From: Atrichornis clamosus
Lineage: Eukaryota > Chordata > Aves > Passeriformes > Menuridae
Assembly (NCBI GenBank): GCA_013400975.1
Contig: WBMZ01012781.1
Location: forward strand, 248,001-312,000
Length of the DNA stretch: 64,000 nucleotides
Direction of reading: 5' to 3'
Below, piece by piece: positions 52,701 to 61,700 of the stretch (positions are counted from its first letter, which is position 1; the number at the start of each line of letters is the position of its first letter). The notes beneath the pieces were generated by a model. That model did not search any database and had not been told where the DNA came from. It worked only from the letters and a program-made list of their open reading frames with translations. Both the position numbers and the translations under genes were made by a program.

Positions 52701-55700
52701 AAAGTGTGGTTTCTGTTAATCTATCAAGAGGTCCTAAGGGTAAATTTAATTATCACCTTAGAGACAATGTATGAAATACATAGCTAGATTTTCACTCAAA
52801 CAGAATCCACAGGCCTTTTAAAATAAGTGTTTCCCATGTCTTTCACGGCTTCTTGTGTCTCAGGTCCTTTATTCATCTCACTGCCTCCCCCTTCAGGACA
52901 CAACTGCAAAGGGAAAGCAAATGTCCCAATTGTAAATGCCATATGGGAAAGAAAGAGGTAAAAAACTGAAAAGAAGCCAAACCAAAATGACTGTTCAAGT
53001 GTTCATATGTTAATCTTTTCTTCCCCCCTCCTTTCATGTCTTGCTATTAGGTCAGTCACCATCCACCTATTTCTGCATGCCATGCTGAATCTGTGAATTT
53101 TGCTTTCTGGCAAGGTAACTCTTCAGTCTATACTTTTAGAGTGTTCATAATATTTTCATTGTATGTCTAAACACAAAATATCCAGAAATAAGGAAATCTT
53201 GAAATTCCTTGATTAAATTGTATTGGAATGGTTTTATGAAGTGCTAGTCTATACTTACTTGCATGCCTTGTACTTGGATCTTCTGCTATTATAAAAATTC
53301 TCAAGGTATTTTGTTTTGTTTGGATTTTTTTTGCATAACATTAATTATTATTTTCATGTACAAATATCGGCACCTATTTAAAATCAGGTTTGTTTGGGGC
53401 TTTTTGGGGGGGATTGTTCTTTAGTAAGGAAGAATTGTATCTCAAGATATTTATAAAACAAACAAGCTAGAAGACAGCATGAGAAAACTACAAGTTAAAT
53501 CCTGAACCTTGGCAAATCTTGTAAACCTGTTCTGAAAGCAATTTTCAAATATGAGCCTAACAGCAAGGATAAATGCATTTACCTTGTCTTTCTCAGCTGG
53601 CAATATTTCAGTATGTAAGATTTTGTGCTATTTGACTACTAATGTTGTTTCAAAAGATGTGTGTTGGAGCTTTGTTTGCTGTGTAGTGGTGGTGAAGATG
53701 TCAGCCAGGAACAGTACCTGTGTGGTTAGATAATTCTGGAGTGCACACAAAACATTACTGTGCCTTTTAACTCATTTAAAATCCTTCACCCAGGGGTTTG
53801 GCAATTCACAATGTAGTCATATTATAATTTTTTTTTCTGATTGCCTCTGCTGACTTGATTATAGTTATTACAGATGGAACCACACTGAACAGAAATTGGA
53901 ACCCGTTAGTCTGGGTTTTATTATTCTGTGTAATTCTTTGCTTTGTAAACAAATACAGGGACACAAGAATCCTTTTCTTATTAGCCAAAAAGCTAAGATG
54001 ACCCAAAATTTGTTCAGTAATTGAATACTGTATAAATAAGACTAGCTAGCAGCCTGTCTTAATAAAAATAGATGAGACTGATTTGTTTAACAGATCTTGA
54101 CAACTGTTATCCTCAAATATTTTAACGCTTCAGTTTAGAGAACAAAGTTCTTCTATAAAAATTAGAGTTGGGAATCTGATTAATGATAGAGTCTGAGATT
54201 TGGTCTTGATGAGCACAGGAGACTCAATAAGGGTGCAGCAGGGCTTGGGCTTTTTGGTTTGTTTTTAAATGTGGCTAGCTGAGCTTATGGGAGGTCTAAA
54301 CAATGATTTTTTTCCACTGTAAAGGCAATTTTTAAATGCTGTGACCTCTTGTAATGAGGCTATATTAACTTAGGTGGAAAGATTAACATCAAGTTAATCA
54401 TAAAAGCAGCTTGGCAGTGACTTCAGTTCTTTCTGTGTGCAAAGATCTTTTCACTTACTGCATTACCTTCTCAGCTGAAAAGGAGATAGTCCTCAGCAAC
54501 ATTGCCAAAGTAGTGCTGTCATTCCACCAGACACTGACCTTAGTTCATGTGTTTCAACATCAAGAAATCTCTCGATCATTTCTAGTGAACTAGAAGACTG
54601 GGCTCTGACAGGGACTGATAGTTTGGAAATAGCTTTCCATGACCTAGGAAGCTGATTCTGCTTTTGCAGAGGAGTGTGGACACATGAGCAGTGGAAATGA
54701 AGAAAGTTCCAGCTATTACAGCATCTGTGCCTGAATTAGTCTGAGCACAGCTTTGAAATAACACTTTGCTGTTTCTCTTCTGTCCTAAAATTCTTGCATG
54801 ATCAAGTTGCATGCTGGTTCCCAAGATGTTTCCCACATACTGATGTCTGTGGGACAGATTTGCCATTTATGAGAACATAGAATTTGGCACAATCTGTTAA
54901 TGAATTTTAACTGTTAAACTCAGTAGAGTGTGCATTTGCCCTTTCTCTTCCATCCCACTGCAGAAGAGAGAAAGCTATTACAGAATTTGGCTCAACAGCA
55001 TCATACTCAAGGTAGTTTTGGCACTCTTGTTGTGCAGTGTAGGAATCACAATAGAATTGCTGTCACTGAAGATGCTGACCCAGCATCAAACTTTAAAACC
55101 AAAAAACCCAAAAAGTCCTTCTCTCACGTGATAAGAAAAAGATAACTTCTTTCCCTGAGGAATTCTGCCCTATATCCCATTTAGTCTTTGCATGATAGGC
55201 AGCTTGGTGTGGCTCTCTCATCACTTGTACATAGACTCAGGACATACCTAACTCCTAATTGGGGGTTGAGCATCTATCTCACAGCCAACGTAACAGCTTC
55301 CCCCCACAATTGCACAGGAAACAGTATTTTGCTTTCCTTGTGTTAGAACTAGTGTCTTTTTGAGACTAGAATTGAATTTTCTCCTCTTTTTTAGATTGGG
55401 CAGGGAATGGAGTTCCCAGTGTCTAATATAGGAAGGGTGCTATTCCCGTGAACTCTGAAGTTACTATGAAAGTTATTGTCTGATTTTCTAGTCCAATTCA
55501 ACTCTATGCCCCTTTTGCCATGCTCCTCTGTCTATGTTTCTTTCTCTTCCAGGTGTTTCTGCTCAATATATTTGTCTGTATTTGCACTGAGTTTTCTTCC
55601 TTTTTTTTTTTTTTTAAGAAATCATGTGAGACTTGTATAGGTCTTTCTGTGATTCAGACAAGATTTTAAAAGACCATTTAAACTTAGAGAGGGAGTTGGA

Positions 55701-58700
55701 CTAAATCCCTCTGCCATTTCACTCCCTTTGAAGCATTCCGTAGCCCCTTGACTGTGGATGTGCTTGTTATATTTTTGTATTTGAAATTACGCTTTTGTTT
55801 TTGAAAATGTCTGCATTCATTCACAGCACAAGTATATGCTGCCCTTAGTCAAATTCCTTTCTTTTGAGAAAGTTTGAGGACCATTAAACATCTGTTACTT
55901 TGCTATTTAAATAACCAATAATCAATGAAAATGAAACAAAACAAACAACAACAAAAAAACCTCCACCAATCAATGTTTGAAGGTCCACAGCAGTCTTTGA
56001 ACACTTCTGTTGCAGTTTGTTATCTTGAATTTCTTGAAAATAAAGTAGAACCCAGAAACAGACTGATTCACTCATGCCTATGACTAAACCTTGTCTTTTT
56101 TTATTTCCTGTTTCAGATGTAAGATGGAAAAACAAATTCTGGGGAAAGTCCATGGAAATTGTTCCAGTTGGCACAACACATGTAACTCTTCCTGCGTAAG
56201 TGCTGCAATGGGGCACTGCTGTTTATGCACAGGAACAGATGTGCTTGCACACACTGGAGACACATTCAAACAGAGGAGAGCAAAATGTGCTGTGCCCTGT
56301 TAGACCTTTGGAGGAATTGGTGACTATGATTTAATTTAAAAGGAAAAGGGAAGAAAGAAAAACTCTACCAAACCAAACCCAGAAGCATAGATCAGAAGCA
56401 CTAACTCTTTCAAAGGTTATAAAAAACAAATGATGAAAAAGAAAATCAATCCTGCCTACCTTGAAAAAAAGAAAAGTTGGTATTTTCATACTTCACTTGA
56501 CTTTCAACCGTAGTGCATTTTAAACTCATGGGAAAAAACTGCAGGATAGAGGAAGCTATGAATTCTTGAATATGGGTTTGGGGGAAGGGATGGTGTTGTT
56601 CCTGTCTTTTTTACCTATATTTGTAGGGACCCTGACACCATAGGGTTCGGAGCTGTAGGTGAGGCTGACAGCCATCATCACTGCAGAAATAATTATTGAA
56701 GTGATAAGTAGAACCAGTTACTCCTCTGGTGTTTATTATCCAAGGAAGTAAGCACCACTGTAGTTAAGTGTTGAGTACAGTTGTTTTGTTTTGTTTCAGT
56801 TTTTTTAACATAAATATCTGCAGTGTTCCTATGCTGACTTGTCAGAGTGTCCATTATTGATGAACAATTAAAATCCCTTAGAATTTGGCCTATATCCATA
56901 ATATTTGCAGAACCAGAGGTCCAAAGGTTGAGTAGTGTTCCAAATAAAACTGTTTTCCAAAGAGAGAGTACAAAATTAATTATTCTGCTATGTGAAAAAA
57001 AACGAAAATTTAAAAACCTAGCACTCGTCAAACTAAGCATGGCTTTCTCTTTTAGGTGGATAAAATTGTAGTATAGTGAGATAGTATCCAAAAGGTAATG
57101 TATAAATCTTGTTGTGTTCATAGCACCTAGCCTAAGCTTTGGAATTAAAGGTTTTTAGGATGTGGATGAGGGTTCAAAGCCAAGATAACTAATATATTAG
57201 GGCCTATGATGGGCTGGTGAACTGGAAGACAATCTGCTTCATATGTGATCTCCATGTGCTGCTTTGTATCCCTGGGTATTTGATATAGATTTGGGTGCAA
57301 AAAAGATGCTGAGGCTATAGGGAAAAATTAAGCATTAGTATAGTAAGGTTAATTTTGAAACAGATAGAGTTTTTTAGCATTTGTGATAACCATGTGACCT
57401 CCACAGGGTAGGAAGGGCAGAAAAACAAGTTACTGTGGGGTAAGTTGGCTGCATATCTGCCAGTCTGTAAAAACGGTCCTTGTGTCTGCTCTTAGAAAGT
57501 AGCAAGTGAAAGCAAGTGATTAAGGGAGGTAGGGAAAGATTCTGGTAACTTCACAGGGCATGTTTGAGGCACTTGCTGCAGGGAAACTGGTGCTTTTTAA
57601 GTTTATATTTTACCTTACCAGTAGTGACTTGGCCATCCATTCCCAGAACAAATTGTAGAATGTGTCTTCTTGAGACTTTCCTTTCCTTGATGCTTTGTAA
57701 AGCTGTTTTATAAGAACATCTACTTCTTTATAAAAGGTAAAATGTTGTATTCCCTATTGGTGTTTGTTCATCTCTCCCTGTCTGCTGTCTGCCAGTGTGC
57801 AACTGCATCTTGAACAGCCTGGTGAGCTCCTTTGCTCTTGCCTAAAACCCACACAGTAGGCTCAGCCTTGAGAGCTTGAGCCAAGCTCATTCCTCTCAGT
57901 ATGTCTTTGGATCACTCTGGTGGCCCATGTCCTTGTGTTTTCCATTGTCACTGTGTCACAAGCTGTGGAGTGGGCATTTCAGACTGTAGAAGATATTAGA
58001 ATGATTACTTCTGGAAACTTAGAACTGGTAAAGGTGGACAAGTAAATGGAGATAAAACTGAATTCAAGACTAAAGTATATAGCAGAAGTGAAAAGGATTT
58101 TCTGGGAGGTAGGATTGTTGTCATGGGGTTTGGTTTTGAGAAGGTGTGGAACAAGACAGAGCATTCTAGGAAAAAGAATTCATTTATTTGGTTTCTCTAA
58201 TCAAGGTCTCTGCAAATTTTTTTCACAAGTTTATATGCTCATTTGAACATGGCACGAGATTTTTATTGTGTGTATTTTTCCTTACAGTTTTAAAGACCAT
58301 TTTGCATGGAACAAGGTGACATCTTGCATCCATAACATCTTAAGTGGGCAAAGATGGATTGAACACTATGGAGAGATCATCATAAAAAATCTTAATGATG
58401 ACACTTGCCACTGCAAACTGACTTTCATAAAGGTAAGCACAGCAGTAACCACAGCAGTAACCAGTGTTGACAGTGCCTTTTCTAACAGACTCAGCAGTGG
58501 GAGGAGCTCTCTGCTGAAGCTCAATACTTCTGCTTAGAAGCTGTAATTAATTACCTGTGATTCTTTGAGAAACTTTAATTCTGAAAGGACTGTCACTCAC
58601 TAGGCAGAGCCAGACAAGAAAGGGAACAACAGCTTTCTCAGGTGCTTCCACTGGAGATGGGGGACAGCACGGGAAAGGAAAGGAAGAGATATCATGGAAA

Positions 58701-61700
58701 ACATGCTCTGGGTTTGATGAGAGATGTAGGCACAAGGTGTCTACTGACAGTGGTTTACCACTTGGCTCCCGCTAACCCACTGGCACGTGCTGTGGTTGCA
58801 TTCATTCAGCTGTGGGACCAGTGCTCGTGCAGGGTGCTTCACCCAATGCTCTTTTCTAGCTCTTTAACTCAGAGGAGTTTAAGTGAGAGGCTGTGGTATT
58901 ATTCAATGCTTTTGCTTCATGACAAGGCCTCAAAATATAAATTACTTCCTTGGGAATTGTCCTTATAACTGAAACTAACTTTAGTTTTTGGCAATAGATG
59001 ACTTGTTAGTAAAGGAAGATCAATGAAAATGTGAAGCAATGCCAGAAGTTCTAACCCAAGAAATAGTTTTGCAAATCATCCTAGGAGACTTACCTTAACC
59101 TGCATTTTCTGTATCTGATTGCTGGAGTAAGGCCCTGCTTTACACAGAACAGACCATACAGATACAAGGGAAGTACTTCAGTGCACCTATGCAGCAAGGC
59201 ATGCTCAGCAGCAGAAGGAAAGCTTCCTTTTCTTATTTGTTTTCCTGAGTAATTTGTGCTTTCTAAAAAGCATTCAGGAGATTTTTTTTTCCCCCCAAAT
59301 ACATATTTGAAAGTACTTTCATATATTTTCAGAGCTGCAGTGGATGTTTAGAGTTCAAATTTTAAAGACTGAGAACCTGCAAATCTTACAGCTTTGATAT
59401 TGTAAGTTATCTAAAGTGGAGATTAATATATCAGTTCCTTTTCTTCCTCTTCTACAAATCTGGGGGGAGATGTAGATAACCAAGTCAGGACCCAGTGTCA
59501 AAATTCAAGGTCAGCTGTGCTTCACCTCGTACTGCCCCTAAAAAAGGCAAACAAAATAAATACATTTCTCAGTTAGTATTTTAATAAGCTGATTAATGGT
59601 ACTATAACAGCAGCTGTTTGCAGATGATACTGTAATGCACACCTAAATGAATAGTTTTCATTTCAGAAAACCACTCTACAACTTCGTGCTTCTGGCATGG
59701 CAAAATGACCTGCACTTGAGCTCTTATGCACCCTTTTTCCCCTTGTTCTTTTTAATTCCAGGCTAAGTACTGGAATCCAAATGCACATGAGATTGAAGGC
59801 AGTGTCATGGATAAATCTGGCAAAGTTGTGCATCGACTCTTTGGGAAGTGGCATGAAAGTTTATACTGTGGGACAACTTCATCTTCAAACTGCATATGGA
59901 GAGCAAGTTAGTGATCAGAATGGCTCGTGTACAGAAACAGATCTCCTTGAGTATAAGCTTACTGTTTTCATCTCTTTAACAGGCCCCAATTTCTTGTTAT
60001 TTCTCTGTAGAATATTAGATTTTTGTCAAGCATTTAAAATCTAGACCAGAAGAATACATCGTTTAAATAATATGGAGAACTTAATCCCATGGCTTCCTGC
60101 ATTTTCTCCATTCTCCCTCAATTTTATATTTGGGCATGAAGTTGATATTGAAGACTCCAGCAGGATGGGGGGAAATAAAAACAGCAAAAAGGAACAAACC
60201 CCTCTACTGCTTGTGTAGAGAAGTGTTGTGTATGTCATGTGTTAAACATTGTAGGATAGCCCACGAAGCTCAGTTCTGTAATGACAGCCACAGCTGAATT
60301 TCTCCCAAGCTTGTGGGGTTTTGTCTCCTGTAGTTTGAAAAAGCACTATGATAATAGCATGGCCTTCATCACAGTTGTGCTGTGATTCAGCCGAGAGAAC
60401 AGGAATCTGTCATGTTGCAGTGCAACTATCAAGGGGGATGTTCTCTTTTGTCACATTATTAAAAAACTCTTGTTCCCCCAGAACTGAAACCGTGGATCAG
60501 GGATAAACTGAAGGGAGCTTGGAATTTTCCTTCTCAAGATAATAGCATTTAATTTGAATTCTGAATATATTGTTTTCTTCTGTAGATCCGATGCCTAAAG
60601 ATTATGAACAGTGGTATGGATTTACTCAATTTGCACTGGAATTAAATGAACTGGACCTGCAAACTAGGTCATTACTCCCATCCACTGATACACGTTTCAG
60701 GCCAGACCAAAGGTATGAAGTTTTAACTCTTAAGTATTTTCCTTAAATAGTTCTTATTCTTCTGTGCACTCACTTTACCCTAAACTCAGACTATTTTGTG
60801 TGGATACCTGCAGTGTGTTTCTATTTCTACATTAATGTGCATCTGAATCAGAAATTTCAATCACTTATCAAGAGATGGTGTAGTCATTGTGGAAGTGTTT
60901 CCTGAAATTGGCTCTTGGATGCTTCTAGATACCTGCCTTTCCAAGGCTGTTAAAACTTCAGTACTTCAGGTACTGGATATTGAGTGCACAGTGTTTGAAT
61001 AACCAACAATTGAGAGACTTGAAATTTCTTTCTGCAGTGGAATTTCTACTTTTGCAAATTTCCAAGTAGAAGAATCTAAAATAACTGTGACTCCAAGCTT
61101 GTTACAAGAGTTAGTTTCCTTTAAGTGCTTTTTGATAGTGCAGTTGTCTGCAGAGGTACCTGTTTACCTTTCAAACACTGTGAAGTACCTGCTGGAAAGA
61201 TTAGATTCTGGAGCAGGAGCACCAATTGTGTCTTGTACCGCTGCTGCAGGTTTCTAGAAGAAGGGAATATTGAAGGAGCTGAAATACAAAAGCAGAGGAT
61301 AGAGCAGCTACAGAGAGAACGACGGAAGGTGCTAGAAGAAAACAATCTGGAGCATCAGCCTAGATTTTTCAGGTACTATATAATGATTAGCATATAGTAT
61401 TATTTATTGAAATTCTTATTATAGGCCTGATTCTAAATTGCCATAGAGAAGGCTCCAGTTTTTTCCAGGTTTCTTCTGTATACTTGTTTTTTTTTACTTT
61501 GGCGATGTAGAATACTCCAGACTTAGTTAAAGCTCATAATTATGTATTACTTTTTCATTAGTGCATCCCTGAATTTAGTTTGGGTTTATTTTTTTGGTTT
61601 TTTATTTGCTTGACGGCAATTTGTATTTAGTCTACATTTGAATTTGCCTGAGTGAATGTATTATCTTTGATTCTTTCAAGCAAGGTAAAGCAGCTGGATT

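Noticed and set aside
56693..57121. 142-codon minus-strand ORF, the longest in the window
   Set aside because: Lies wholly within an OSBPL3 intron, has no recognisable domain, low-complexity AT-rich codon use and no flanking promoter or splice pattern. Expected by chance.
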